Below, one piece after another: positions 6,912 to 15,260 of a DNA stretch of 52,028 bases. The notes beneath the pieces are model-generated. The model was not told the DNA's origin and ran no database searches. It saw only the letters and a list, made by a program, of their open reading frames with translations. Origin of the DNA: an uncultured Clostridia bacterium (GTDB lineage Bacteria; Bacillota; Clostridia; Oscillospirales; Butyricicoccaceae); NCBI GenBank assembly GCA_944375715.1, contig CALWAP010000011.1:1-52028 (forward strand). Direction: 5' to 3'. Position numbers and translations under genes: made by a program. Each line of letters begins with the position of its first letter. The first letter of the stretch is position 1.

Positions 6912-8705
6912 TTGAAGGCCGACAAAATACGCATATACGCCCAGGTCCTGGAGCAGGGCCTCGATTTCAAAAGCTACATTGAAAAGGCCGGCTTTAAAGG
7001 GGAAATAACAATAGCCTACGCCAAAAAGGCGGCTCCGCGCCCTGACCCCTCCGACAGCCTGGTCAGAAGGATACGCCGGCTCAAGGACATAGATGTCCTT
7101 ATAACGGCTGAGGGCAGCGGGAAGGAATACCCTTTGCTTATGGTCGAATACTCGACCGCCGTGCCTGCCGACGACCACCGCATGCAGCGCTCGGATGTCT
7201 ATTTCTGGGGCGGCGTTTTCAGGATCCCCGTAATGAAGATCTCTCCCGACGCCAAGGGCATGGATAAGGCCTTCGGCGGAGGAGACTCCATAACCAGCCG
7301 CTTTGAGGCCGCGCTGTCCCTTTCCCGCGGCTGCCCCTTTTATCCCATAAGCTGGGATATGCCCAAAGGCATGGGCGTGCTGCCGGCACAAAACGGGGCG
7401 CTTTCATGCATTCCCTTTTCCGGCAGCATACTTTCGGCCTTAAAAGACATACTTTCTGCCTTTGACAAAAGCCCTGACCTTGACTCCATGGCCCTGAGCC
7501 TTACCGACTCCTTAAGGCCCCTTTACAAAGCCGAGGCCGATCTGCTGGCACAAAACGGCGCCAAAGCGGTCATAAAACCCTCTCTGAGGTTTTCCTTTAC
7601 TCCCTCGGGAGGTGTTTCGGTCAAGATAAACAGGTTCGGCCATGCCATGGACCCCGAAAGGGGTGTCCTGTTCTTTGTAAATATGCTGGCCGGGACAGAC
7701 GGCACAGAGGCAGAAATACAGATAGGCAGACCCCGGGACATATCGTGCCGCGGCGGATACAAGTCCCTTTTTGACGGCCTTTCCCGGGAGCAGGAGCTTC
7801 TTGATTATGTCCAAAACATAATAGACACCCAAAACAACACCTTTACGCCCGCTCAGGCCCTTCATGTATTCCTGCGGGCGCTGCACATCGAAGCCCGCCT
7901 CAACCCCGCAAACACAGCTCCGGGCGTATACTTCATAAGCGACAATGAGCTTTCGGCCCTTTTAAGTTCTGGCTGCGGTATGGCTGTCAAGTCCATATTC
8001 TTTCTGGCCTCCTGCATGAAACTTACAGACAGCCAAAGGAACACCATATGCCTAATAAGATGGAACGCCGCCGTGGGCGGGCGCTATCTTGCCTCCCTGC
8101 CCTGCGGTAACCTGAACCCCCTTGCCCTTTCACCCATGACAGCAGGCGCGGGGGAAGATATTGTTACATACGCCTCATGTATGATCCTCAGGCAGGCGGG
8201 CATGGAGCTTCTGGCCGTCAGTTATCCCGGCGCCCAGGGCGACAGGTGCATACTGACAGGCAGCGGCAGGAAGATAAAGCGTATCTATGTCGATATAATC
8301 GCCCTTGAGCCTTCGTCCTCCTCCCTGATACTTTTGGAGTGCAAGGAGCGCTTTTCCCGTTCCGGCCCCGATGCCTTAAAGCTTTGCGACATAAAGGCCA
8401 GCCGTGAAAAGACCGACGGCCTTATGGCCCTTTTGGAAAGAACAGGATACAAAGTCCCTGCTGTACAGCCCCGCAATATCCTAACCTCCCTTTCGGCCCT
8501 GGCCGGCAAAGCCGCCTGCCCCGCAGGGGTCGATATCGGCATTGCGATAGCCGTCGCCCCGGACAAAAAGGGGCTAATGGCCAATTACTCTGTTGCCTGT
8601 TACTCCCCGGGGCTTCAAAATCTGTTTTCAGCCCTGGGCCCCTCCTCGGGCGGCGTTATAAACGGAAGCCTGCGCCTGCCGGAAATTTTCCTGATATCCG
8701 AATAA
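6912..8705 (+). CDS. Putative type II restriction endonuclease with PD-(D/E)XK motif
   Basis: A 597-residue protein of no family I can name, placed directly after two DNA methyltransferases. Near the C-terminus an Asp at 461 on a hydrophobic strand is followed 15 residues later by E-C-K (476-478). This is the layout of a PD-(D/E)XK nuclease. A second, weaker match lies near the N-terminus: D59/D61, then E79-Y-S, followed by a polar DDHRMQR run at 87-93. The start is TTG, supported by AAAGGAGGG six bases upstream and only one base after the previous stop. Context makes restriction the most likely role. Two nuclease-like sites could mean strand-specific cuts, but the N-terminal one lacks the usual Lys. 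Confidence 0.7.
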   Translation: MKADKIRIYAQVLEQGLDFKSYIEKAGFKGEITIAYAKKAAPRPDPSDSLVRRIRRLKDIDVLITAEGSGKEYPLLMVEYSTAVPADDHRMQRSDVYFWGGVFRIPVMKISPDAKGMDKAFGGGDSITSRFEAALSLSRGCPFYPISWDMPKGMGVLPAQNGALSCIPFSGSILSALKDILSAFDKSPDLDSMALSLTDSLRPLYKAEADLLAQNGAKAVIKPSLRFSFTPSGGVSVKINRFGHAMDPERGVLFFVNMLAGTDGTEAEIQIGRPRDISCRGGYKSLFDGLSREQELLDYVQNIIDTQNNTFTPAQALHVFLRALHIEARLNPANTAPGVYFISDNELSALLSSGCGMAVKSIFFLASCMKLTDSQRNTICLIRWNAAVGGRYLASLPCGNLNPLALSPMTAGAGEDIVTYASCMILRQAGMELLAVSYPGAQGDRCILTGSGRKIKRIYVDIIALEPSSSSLILLECKERFSRSGPDALKLCDIKASREKTDGLMALLERTGYKVPAVQPRNILTSLSALAGKAACPAGVDIGIAIAVAPDKKGLMANYSVACYSPGLQNLFSALGPSSGGVINGSLRLPEIFLISE

Positions 8706-8789
8706 AAAAGGCGCCGCGGCCGGAGAAGAAAACATCAAAACCTTAAATCACCCTTTTTACGGATGACTGACAAACGGGCTGCAGCCGAA

Positions 8790-8831
8790 CAAAAAGGGGC
8801 GTTATCTGTGTTTGATAACGCCCCTCTCTTC
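8790..8831. terminator. Strong hairpin terminator
   Basis: GGGGCGTTATC and GATAACGCCCC form a perfect 11-bp stem with a 7-base loop. The forward tail is TCTCTT and the reverse tail TTTTTG. It ends the restriction-modification operon. Confidence 0.8.
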
Positions 8832-8984
8832 ATATTGCCGTATCGCACTTGAAAAAGGTCGGAAACATATAAAATAAAGACTGCCGGAAAGCTCAAGGCA
8901 GATTTTCAAAAAGCCTGTTTTCTTAAAAAAGCTGCAACACTTTTAATTAAGATCAGTCACTACAGTAAAAGGAGTTTTCAGCGT

Positions 8985-9029
8985 ATGGTTTTTCATAAAA
9001 TAAAAGCAACCTGCAAAAAGGTTTTTTGA
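8985..9029 (+). CDS. Possible 14-residue leader-like peptide
   Basis: ATG at 8985 is preceded by AAAGGAG ten bases upstream and runs 14 codons (MVFHKIKATCKKVF) to TGA. The last codons overlap a small hairpin, AACCT with AGGTT, followed by a T run. It could be a leader peptide or a chance frame in AT-rich DNA. Confidence 0.2.
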   Translation: MVFHKIKATCKKVF

Positions 9030-9132
9030 TCGTTCGACGGACTGCATTTTGAAAAAACAGTCTTAACTTTTTGGAAAGGTTTTGGCTTACCGGGTCAAAC
9101 GCAGATCGATGAACATACGGAGATGCTGACCA

Positions 9133-9531
9133 ATGGATGAAATTTCCTTAAGGCGGAAAAAGAAAAAAATCATTATTGTTTGCTTCGCAATTTTCGCGGC
9201 TGTCGCTTCAATATCCTGCGCCTTTTTTATCTTCAACCGCTTTGTCTATCAGGAAAAAATTGCGTTTAACGGTGCTTTATACACGAAAAAAGGAGAAAAT
9301 ATAACAGAGCTTCCGGACGGCAGTACCGAATCAGGTTATATCCGCAGCATTTCACACATGTCAGCTTCCGACCCAAACGAGGATTTCACCTCTGTCAATC
9401 TTGATGAGAAATATGCCGGGTGTATGATCTATCAAAGCGAAGATGGAAAAGTAATATATCTTTACGATTACGGCGGTTTTTATATCCCGTTTGTATTTAC
9501 CAAATATGTTGCGCAGGCGAAAAACGAATAA
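9133..9531 (+). CDS. Hypothetical single-pass membrane protein
   Basis: A 132-residue protein with a very basic N-terminus (RRKKKK at residues 7-12) followed by one hydrophobic helix of about 22 residues. The remaining ~95 residues are predicted outside the cell (positive-inside rule). The outer part is rich in Tyr, Asp and Gly with no motif I recognise. The ATG is preceded by GGAG at about ten bases. Base composition is lower in GC than neighbouring genes, so it may be acquired. No function is proposed. Confidence 0.6.
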   Translation: MDEISLRRKKKKIIIVCFAIFAAVASISCAFFIFNRFVYQEKIAFNGALYTKKGENITELPDGSTESGYIRSISHMSASDPNEDFTSVNLDEKYAGCMIYQSEDGKVIYLYDYGGFYIPFVFTKYVAQAKNE

Positions 9532-9590
9532 ATGAGACAGACGCAAAGCCGGCAGCCCGCAATCCTTTTTGTACGCGGATCCTTGGAACT

Positions 9591-9620
9591 AAAAAAAGCC
9601 ATCCTTTCGGATGGCTTTTT
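9591..9620 (-). terminator. Terminator of tRNA-Arg (bidirectional)
   Basis: A stem AGCCATCC with GGATGGCT around a TTTC loop is flanked by long A and T runs. It follows the tRNA 3' end directly on the minus strand and can also end the hypothetical gene from the left. Confidence 0.88.
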
Positions 9621-9697
9621 TGGTACGCCAGAAGGGATTCGAACCCCCGACCTTTTGGTTCGTAGCCAAACACTCTATCCAACTGAGCTACTGGCGC
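9621..9697 (-). tRNA. tRNA-Arg (ACG)
   Basis: A 77-base tRNA with encoded CCA. The acceptor stem is GCGCCAG paired with CTGGCGT (terminal G-T). The D-arm, a TTTGG/CCAAA anticodon stem with loop CTACGAA (anticodon ACG) and the T-arm GGGGGTTCGAATCCC are all present. Confidence 0.97.
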
Positions 9698-9719
9698 ATA
9701 TCTGTCTGACTGCCTAAAT

Positions 9720-9748
9720 ATAATAGCACACCCGGAAACAAAATGCAA
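9720..9748 (-). promoter_or_regulatory. tRNA-Arg promoter
   Basis: On the minus strand TTGCAT (9748-9743) and TATTAT (9725-9720) are separated by 17 bp, about 23 bases before the tRNA 5' end. Confidence 0.65.
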
Positions 9749-9770
9749 GAAAAATTTATATTCTTTTCTA

Positions 9771-9799
9771 TTGAAGGAAAATACGCTTTCGGATATAAT
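9771..9799 (+). promoter_or_regulatory. Promoter of the AI-2E / ABC-F / ArsC-like / proBA operon
   Basis: TTGAAG (9771-9776) and TATAAT (9794-9799) with a 17-bp spacer. A leader of about 100 bases follows, containing short GC hairpins, before the first start codon at 9909. Confidence 0.75.
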
Positions 9800-9908
9800 T
9801 AATACTGCGGCAATGGGCCGCTTCGGCCATAACAGCAAAGGCTGCTTTCGGCTTTCGGCGGGCATGCCGCCGATACTGCCGCTATTTTTCAAGAGGAGGC
9901 CCGGGGAT

Positions 9909-10976
9909 TTGAAAAACACAAAGCTTCTGATGCTTGTCCTTCTCATTGCCTGCATAGTGGCAGGCATCCTTACCTTCTGGGACATACTGACCACCTTTTT
10001 GGTATCGGCAGTCATGGCCTATCTTCTGTGCCCCATAGTCAGCTACGTGACAAGCAGGGCCCATGTCAAAAGGGGCGTTGCCGTGGCTGTCGTATTCTGC
10101 TTTTTTGCCTTTATACTGTCCTTTATTATTTCGGTGACAGCCCCGTCTGTCATACATCAGATGTCCGACCTTCTGTCGGAAATGCAGCGCTACGCCTTCA
10201 ACCTTGACTCTCTGGCCAAATCCATCACAGAATATATGGACGCCGCCCACTTGCCAAAGGAGGTCATCGGCCTTGTGACCAGCCTTCTGTCGGAAAGCGA
10301 CACATACATCCTTTCCTTCATGGGCTCCATCCTGACATCCATCGTCGGCTTTTCCCTTCAGGTATTCGATCTTATCGTAGTCATTATCCTGATGATATAC
10401 TTTATGCTGGACGGGCCGATGCTTATCGCTTCAATGATAAACATACTTCCCGCCTCGTCCCATGAGAAAATGCGTTCACTTTTGAAAAAGGCAGATCTTC
10501 TGACATGGAGATATGTCAAATCAAGGTGTGTCGTATCTGGATGGATGGCCCTGGCCACTTTTATAGGCCTGCGCCTCATGGGCATAAAATACGCCCTTCT
10601 TTTTGCCCTTATTTCCTTTGTGCTGGACTTCATACCCTATTTCGGTTCCTTCATAGCGGGGGTCATCGAGGCCTTTTACGCCCTTATAACGGGCAGCGTG
10701 TCGCTGGCTTTGGCTGTGACCGTCTTTGTTATAATAGTCCAGCAGATAGAAGGCAACATCATTTCCCCCAAGGTACAGGGGGACGCCGCGGGCATACACC
10801 CGATAACCGTCATGTTTGCCCTTTTGGCCTGCAACCAGATATGGGGCACGCTGGGCATGCTGATATCGGTGCCCGTGGCGGCTGTTGTCAAGCTGGCGGC
10901 CGGGGAGGTATACGCCTATATCATCTCACCCGACGGGCCTTCTGACAGCCCTGAGAAAGGAGGGCCAAATGGCTGA
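9909..10976 (+). CDS. AI-2E family transporter (PF01594-like permease)
   Basis: A 355-residue polytopic membrane protein of the AI-2E transporter family. Two or three helices near the N-terminus precede a long extracytoplasmic segment, then four to five helices. The conserved C-terminal part contains DFIPYFGSF and VQQIEGNIISP, followed by HPITVMFALL. Members include TqsA-type exporters and Na+/H+ antiporter-like proteins, so the substrate is uncertain. I choose TTG at 9909 because AGGAGG ends nine bases upstream; an earlier in-frame TTG at 9771 is the -35 box. The stop overlaps the ABC-F start by 8 bases. Confidence 0.85.
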   Translation: MKNTKLLMLVLLIACIVAGILTFWDILTTFLVSAVMAYLLCPIVSYVTSRAHVKRGVAVAVVFCFFAFILSFIISVTAPSVIHQMSDLLSEMQRYAFNLDSLAKSITEYMDAAHLPKEVIGLVTSLLSESDTYILSFMGSILTSIVGFSLQVFDLIVVIILMIYFMLDGPMLIASMINILPASSHEKMRSLLKKADLLTWRYVKSRCVVSGWMALATFIGLRLMGIKYALLFALISFVLDFIPYFGSFIAGVIEAFYALITGSVSLALAVTVFVIIVQQIEGNIISPKVQGDAAGIHPITVMFALLACNQIWGTLGMLISVPVAAVVKLAAGEVYAYIISPDGPSDSPEKGGPNG

Positions 10977-12819
10977 TATTTCGGTAAACGGTTTAAACAA
11001 ATATTTCGGTGAGCACCATGTTTTGAAGGATGTCACCTTTGAGGTAAATCACGGCGAGCACGTCGGCCTTATCGGCCAGAACGGCAGCGGCAAAACCACC
11101 CTTTTCGGCATACTGACGGGCAAGCTGGAGCACGACTCGGGCGACATATATATAAACCCCCGCTCACGCCTGGGGCTTTTGGAGCAGCTGCCCGAATATC
11201 CTGACGACATGACGGTAAAGCAGGTTCTTTTGTCGGCCTTCACCCATATTTTTGATATAGAAAAAAGGCTGCACGAGCTGGAAAAGGACATGTCCCCCGC
11301 GGTCATGGGCGAATATTCCTCCCTGACGGCCGAATACGAGGCCCTGGGAGGGTATGAATACATGACCTCCTACAACATAATGACCCGGGGGCTGGATATT
11401 CCCGAGGAAATGCAGCAGCGGCCCTTCATGAGCCTTTCGGGAGGCGAAAAAACCAGGGTCAACCTCTGCCGCATAATGCTTTCGGGCACAGACATACTGC
11501 TTCTGGACGAGCCGACAAACCACCTGGACCTTGAAACGATAGGCTGGCTTGAAAGCTATCTCAAGTCTTTCAAGGGTACGGCCGTCATTATATCCCACGA
11601 CAGGTATTTCCTCGACGCCGCCACCACCCGCACTTTGGAGTTGGAGGAAGGGCGCATAACCTCATACCCCGGCAATTACAGCTATTATATAGACCGCCGC
11701 GAGGAAATGCGCGAACAGCTGGAGCAGGCCAAAAAGCGCCAGGACAAGGAGATAGCCCGTCTGGAGTTCACGGTCGAGCGCATGAAGGGCTGGGGCCTTG
11801 GCAACAAAAAGGTCATGAAAAGGGCCTTTGCCATGGAAAAGCGCCTAAACCGCATAGAGCGCATAGAGACCATGAAAAAGCAGCGCAAGATGACAAACCG
11901 CTTTTCCCAGGCGGAGGCTTCGGGAGACGAGGTTTTCAACATAGTTTCCCTTTCATCGGGCTATGAAAAGCCCCTGGTGGAGGATTTTTCGGCTTTGGTC
12001 CTGAAGGGTGAGCGAATCGCCCTTTTAGGGCCCAACGGCTGCGGCAAGACCACCCTTTTAAAGACCCTTCTGGGCCAGATGGCCCCGCTTTCGGGCGTCG
12101 TCATGGACGGTGTCAATGTCAAAACCGGCTACCTGCCCCAGGTTGTTTCCTTTAGCAACCCCGAGCGGACCCTTCTGGATACCCTGCTTTACGAAACATC
12201 ATGCACGACCCAGGCCGCCAGGGACCGCCTGGCCTCCTTCGGCTTCAGGGGCGAGGAGGTATTCAAAAAGGTTTCGGTGCTGTCGGGCGGCGAAAAGACC
12301 CGGCTCAAGCTCTGCCTTTTCATGAGCGACAGCGTAAACACCCTTTTCCTTGACGAGCCGACAAACCACCTGGACATAATCTCGAGGGAGTGGCTTGAGG
12401 AATCGATAGACGATTTTTCCGAGACGATGATCTTTGTCTCCCACGACAGGTACTTCATAAACCGCTTCGCCACAAGGATATGGCAGATTGAAAACGGCCA
12501 TATAACCGATTTAAGCGGCAACTATGACGAGTTTGTGCGCAAGCGTGAAAGCGAAAGGCTGAGGCTGCAAAGCGCCGCGGCGGCCACCGAAAAAAAGGAC
12601 AAGGCGCCGAAAAAGGAAAAGCCCAAAAGCGGAAAGCCCAGGGAAAAGCGCATGCGGGAGGTAAGGAAGGCCATAAGGGACAAGGAAGCCCGCCTTGCGG
12701 AGATAGAGGACCTGATGGCCCAAAACCCCGAGGACTATATGCTTTTATCCGAGCTCCTTGCGGAAAAAGAGGGCTTGGAGGAAAGCCTTTTGGAGCTTTA
12801 TGAGGAGGAAGAGGCTTGA
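10969..12819 (+). CDS. ABC-F family ATP-binding protein
   Basis: A 616-residue soluble protein with two ABC ATPase domains and no membrane helices, the hallmark of ABC-F proteins that act on the ribosome. The first domain has Walker A GQNGSGKT, signature LSGGEKTR and Walker B LLLDEPTNHLD. The second has GPNGCGKT, LSGGEKTR and LFLDEPTNHLD. A charged linker joins them, and the tail from about residue 540 is a Lys-rich stretch followed by an acidic coiled coil. It may help stalled translation or antibiotic resistance; the sequence does not decide. The ATG at 10969 follows AAAGGAGG and overlaps the previous gene. Confidence 0.9.
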   Translation: MADISVNGLNKYFGEHHVLKDVTFEVNHGEHVGLIGQNGSGKTTLFGILTGKLEHDSGDIYINPRSRLGLLEQLPEYPDDMTVKQVLLSAFTHIFDIEKRLHELEKDMSPAVMGEYSSLTAEYEALGGYEYMTSYNIMTRGLDIPEEMQQRPFMSLSGGEKTRVNLCRIMLSGTDILLLDEPTNHLDLETIGWLESYLKSFKGTAVIISHDRYFLDAATTRTLELEEGRITSYPGNYSYYIDRREEMREQLEQAKKRQDKEIARLEFTVERMKGWGLGNKKVMKRAFAMEKRLNRIERIETMKKQRKMTNRFSQAEASGDEVFNIVSLSSGYEKPLVEDFSALVLKGERIALLGPNGCGKTTLLKTLLGQMAPLSGVVMDGVNVKTGYLPQVVSFSNPERTLLDTLLYETSCTTQAARDRLASFGFRGEEVFKKVSVLSGGEKTRLKLCLFMSDSVNTLFLDEPTNHLDIISREWLEESIDDFSETMIFVSHDRYFINRFATRIWQIENGHITDLSGNYDEFVRKRESERLRLQSAAAATEKKDKAPKKEKPKSGKPREKRMREVRKAIRDKEARLAEIEDLMAQNPEDYMLLSELLAEKEGLEESLLELYEEEEA

Positions 12820-13166
12820 ACATACAGATTTTCGGCAAAAACAAGTGCTTTGACACAAAAAAGGCCGAGCGGTATTTCAAAGAACGCCGGATAAAATACC
12901 AGCGGGTAGACATTGAAAAATACGGGCTCAGCCGGGGAGAATACGATTCGGTCAAAAGGGCCGCGGGCGGCCTTGAAAACCTTATCGACCAAAAAAGCCC
13001 CCTTTATGAAAAGCTCTTTATACCATATCTCGCCAGCGACATTGAGCGCGAGGAAAAGCTTTTGGAAAACCCCGGCCTTTTCAGAACGCCGATAGTCAGA
13101 AACGGCAAAAAGGCCACGGTGGGCTATGCCCCCGATATCTGGAAATCCTGGGAGGAAGAAAAATGA
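12816..13166 (+). CDS. ArsC/Spx-family thioredoxin-fold protein
   Basis: A 116-residue member of the ArsC-like family. Cys11 lies in the N-terminal loop (GKNKCFDTKKAERYF) at the position of the catalytic cysteine, and a TPIVRNGKKATVGY segment near the C-terminus contains the family's cis-proline region. The CxxC pair of Spx is missing: only one Cys is in the loop. Arsenate reductase, or an uncharacterised reductase of the YffB type, is possible. Start is TTG overlapping the ABC-F stop (TTGA) with GAGGAGG upstream. ATGA couples it to proB. Confidence 0.75.
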   Translation: MNIQIFGKNKCFDTKKAERYFKERRIKYQRVDIEKYGLSRGEYDSVKRAAGGLENLIDQKSPLYEKLFIPYLASDIEREEKLLENPGLFRTPIVRNGKKATVGYAPDIWKSWEEEK

Positions 13167-13948
13167 GCGTTTTTGAAAAGGCCAGGCGTATCGTCATAAA
13201 GGTGGGCTCCAGCTCGCTGACATACGATACCGGCATGGTCAATATAAGGCAGATAGAAAAGCTGTGCAAGATACTGTCCGACATAAAAAACTCGGGCAGG
13301 CAGGTGATTTTGGTCACATCGGGGGCCATACCTGTCGGGGCTTCCAAGCTGGGCCTGGCCGCCAAACCCACCACCATGCCCGAAAAGCAGGCGGCGGCTG
13401 CCGCCGGTCAGTGCGAGCTGATGTATATTTACGACAAGCATTTCCTCGAGTATCATCACAAGGTGGCCCAGATACTGCTGACCCGGGACATAATCGAAAA
13501 GGACGAGCTGCGCACCCATGCCGTCAACACCTTTGAGACACTTTTAAAGCTGGGGGCCATCCCCATTGTCAACGAAAACGACACGATAGCCGTTGACGAG
13601 ATACGCTTCGGCGACAACGACACGTTAAGCGCCATTGTCGCTTCCCTTACAAAGGCCGACGGGCTTATACTTTTAAGCGACATCGACGGGCTTTTTGAGG
13701 AAAACCCCAAAGACAACCCCGACGCCAAAATAATCCCCCTTGTCACCGAGATAGACGACCATATCCGCTCGATAGCCGGCGGGGCCGGTTCCAACCGCGG
13801 CACAGGCGGCATGGCCACCAAGATAGCGGCGGCAGAGATATGCTTTTCCTGCGGCTGCTCGATGGCAATTATAAACTCCAGCCGCTTTGAGACCCTTTAC
13901 GATATCCTGGAGGGCAAGCAGGTCGGCACCCTTTTTGAAAGGAGATAA
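13163..13948 (+). CDS. proB: Glutamate 5-kinase
   Basis: A 261-residue glutamate 5-kinase, first step of proline synthesis (glutamate + ATP to glutamyl-5-phosphate). The amino acid kinase fold is clear from IVIKVGSSSLT at the N-terminus, LVTSGAIPVGASKLG, the IVNENDTIAVDEIRFGDND substrate loop, and GTGGMATKI for nucleotide binding. The protein stops after the kinase domain and lacks the C-terminal PUA domain of the E. coli enzyme; short forms are known. proA follows five bases later. Confidence 0.95.
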   Translation: MSVFEKARRIVIKVGSSSLTYDTGMVNIRQIEKLCKILSDIKNSGRQVILVTSGAIPVGASKLGLAAKPTTMPEKQAAAAAGQCELMYIYDKHFLEYHHKVAQILLTRDIIEKDELRTHAVNTFETLLKLGAIPIVNENDTIAVDEIRFGDNDTLSAIVASLTKADGLILLSDIDGLFEENPKDNPDAKIIPLVTEIDDHIRSIAGGAGSNRGTGGMATKIAAAEICFSCGCSMAIINSSRFETLYDILEGKQVGTLFERR

Positions 13949-13953
13949 CTGAT

Positions 13954-15207
13954 ATGACCCTTAAAGAACAGGGAAAAAAGGCCAGGGAGGCCTCGGTATT
14001 TCTTTCCTCGGCTTCATCGGAAAGCAAAAACGGCGCCCTTGAGGCCATAAGCGCAGCCCTTCTTGCCCACAAGGAGGAAATACTTTCGGCAAACGCCCTT
14101 GACATTGAAAATGCTAAGGCCAAGGGTATGGCCGAGTCGATGATCGACCGCCTGGCTTTGGACGAGAAAAGGCTTTCCTCGATAGCGGCGGCCGTTTTGA
14201 AGGTAAAGGGCCTTGACGACCCCACGGGCAGGGTCCTTGACAGATGGACGCTGGAAAACGGCATTGAGATGACCAAAATATCGGTGCCTATCGGCGTTAT
14301 CGGCATTATATACGAATCAAGGCCCAATGTAACGGTGGACGCCGCCGTTTTATGCCTCAAATCGGGCAACGCCGCCTTTTTAAGGGGGGGCAGCGAGACC
14401 ATAAACTCCAACATGGCGCTGGAAAAGGTCATGCAGGACGCCCTGGAAAGCGTATGCTTCCCCAGGGAATGCGTGAGCCTGCTTCACGACACGAGCCACG
14501 AAACGGCCAGGGAGATGATGGGCCTGAGGGAATACATAGACCTGCTTATCCCCAGGGGGGGCGCCGGGCTTATCCGCACGGTGGTGGAAAACGCCAAGGT
14601 GCCCGTCATTGAAACGGGCGTCGGCAACTGCCATGTCTATGCGGACAAATACGCCGACCTTCAAAAGGCCGTCAGCATTACCGTCAACGCCAAGGCCCAG
14701 CGCGTTTCGGTGTGCAACGCCTGCGAGACGCTGCTTGTCCACAAGGACATAGCAGGCGCTTTCCTGCCCATGGTCAAAAAGGCGCTTTTTGAAAAGAATG
14801 TCAAACTCAGGTGCTGCCCTTTGTCCCTTGAGATTTTGGGGGGCGAGGGCGAAAACATAAAGGCGGCTTCGGAAGAGGATTATGCCTGCGAGTTCCTTGA
14901 CTATATCCTGGCCGTCAGGGTGGTAGACAGCCTTGATGGGGCTATCGCCCACATCAGGAAATACTCGACCCACCACAGCGAGGCCATAATCACCGAAAAC
15001 CGGGAAAGGGCTGCAAAGTTCTGTTCCCTTATCGACTCGGCCGCCCTTTATGTAAACGCCTCTACCCGTTTTACCGACGGCGAGGTTTACGGTTTCGGCG
15101 CCGAGATAGGCATTTCGACCCAGAAGATCCACGCCAGAGGCCCCATGGGCCTAAATGAGCTTTGCTCTTATAAATACATAGGCTATGGAAACGGCCAGAT
15201 AAGATAA
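13954..15207 (+). CDS. proA: Glutamate-5-semialdehyde dehydrogenase (gamma-glutamyl phosphate reductase)
   Basis: A 417-residue aldehyde-dehydrogenase-fold enzyme that reduces glutamyl-5-phosphate to glutamate semialdehyde with NADPH. The conserved IYESRPNVTVDAA and RGGSE segments are present. The catalytic cysteine lies in RVSVCNACETLLVH. The C-terminal FGAEIGISTQKIHARGPMG signature is intact. With proB it makes two of the three proline steps; proC is not in this window. The GGAG-type SD lies within the end of proB. Confidence 0.95.
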   Translation: MTLKEQGKKAREASVFLSSASSESKNGALEAISAALLAHKEEILSANALDIENAKAKGMAESMIDRLALDEKRLSSIAAAVLKVKGLDDPTGRVLDRWTLENGIEMTKISVPIGVIGIIYESRPNVTVDAAVLCLKSGNAAFLRGGSETINSNMALEKVMQDALESVCFPRECVSLLHDTSHETAREMMGLREYIDLLIPRGGAGLIRTVVENAKVPVIETGVGNCHVYADKYADLQKAVSITVNAKAQRVSVCNACETLLVHKDIAGAFLPMVKKALFEKNVKLRCCPLSLEILGGEGENIKAASEEDYACEFLDYILAVRVVDSLDGAIAHIRKYSTHHSEAIITENRERAAKFCSLIDSAALYVNASTRFTDGEVYGFGAEIGISTQKIHARGPMGLNELCSYKYIGYGNGQIR

Positions 15208-15216
15208 GATAAGATA
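15197..15216 (+). repeat. Four perfect AGATA pentamer repeats
   Basis: The AGATA unit is repeated four times across the proA stop codon (TAA at 15205-15207), followed by degenerate AAAAT units and the terminator. Copy-number change would not alter much of the protein. Confidence 0.8.
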
Positions 15217-15220
15217 AAAT

Positions 15221-15252
15221 AAAAAGGCAGCCTTCAAGGCTGCCTTTTTTTA
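15221..15252. terminator. Bidirectional terminator
   Basis: AAGGCAGCC and GGCTGCCTT pair around a short loop with A and T runs outside. It closes the proBA operon and the convergent nitroreductase gene. Confidence 0.9.
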
Positions 15253-15260
15253 TTTTTCGG

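Larger units (their letters stand above)
8706..9132. other. AT-rich intergenic stretch
   Basis: This 427-base stretch holds a strong hairpin terminator at its left side and a possible 14-codon reading frame at 8985-9029. Base composition drops sharply compared with the operon to the left. I see no longer gene or structured RNA. Confidence 0.5.

Noticed and set aside
9531..9697. tRNA-Arg as integration site of an island to its left
   Set aside because: The neighbouring AT-rich stretch is suggestive, but I see no integrase and no repeat of the tRNA 3' end.
9771..9908. N-terminal extension of the AI-2E permease starting at TTG 9771
   Set aside because: The codon is the -35 box of a clear promoter, and the region has no SD; TTG at 9909 has AGGAGG nine bases upstream.
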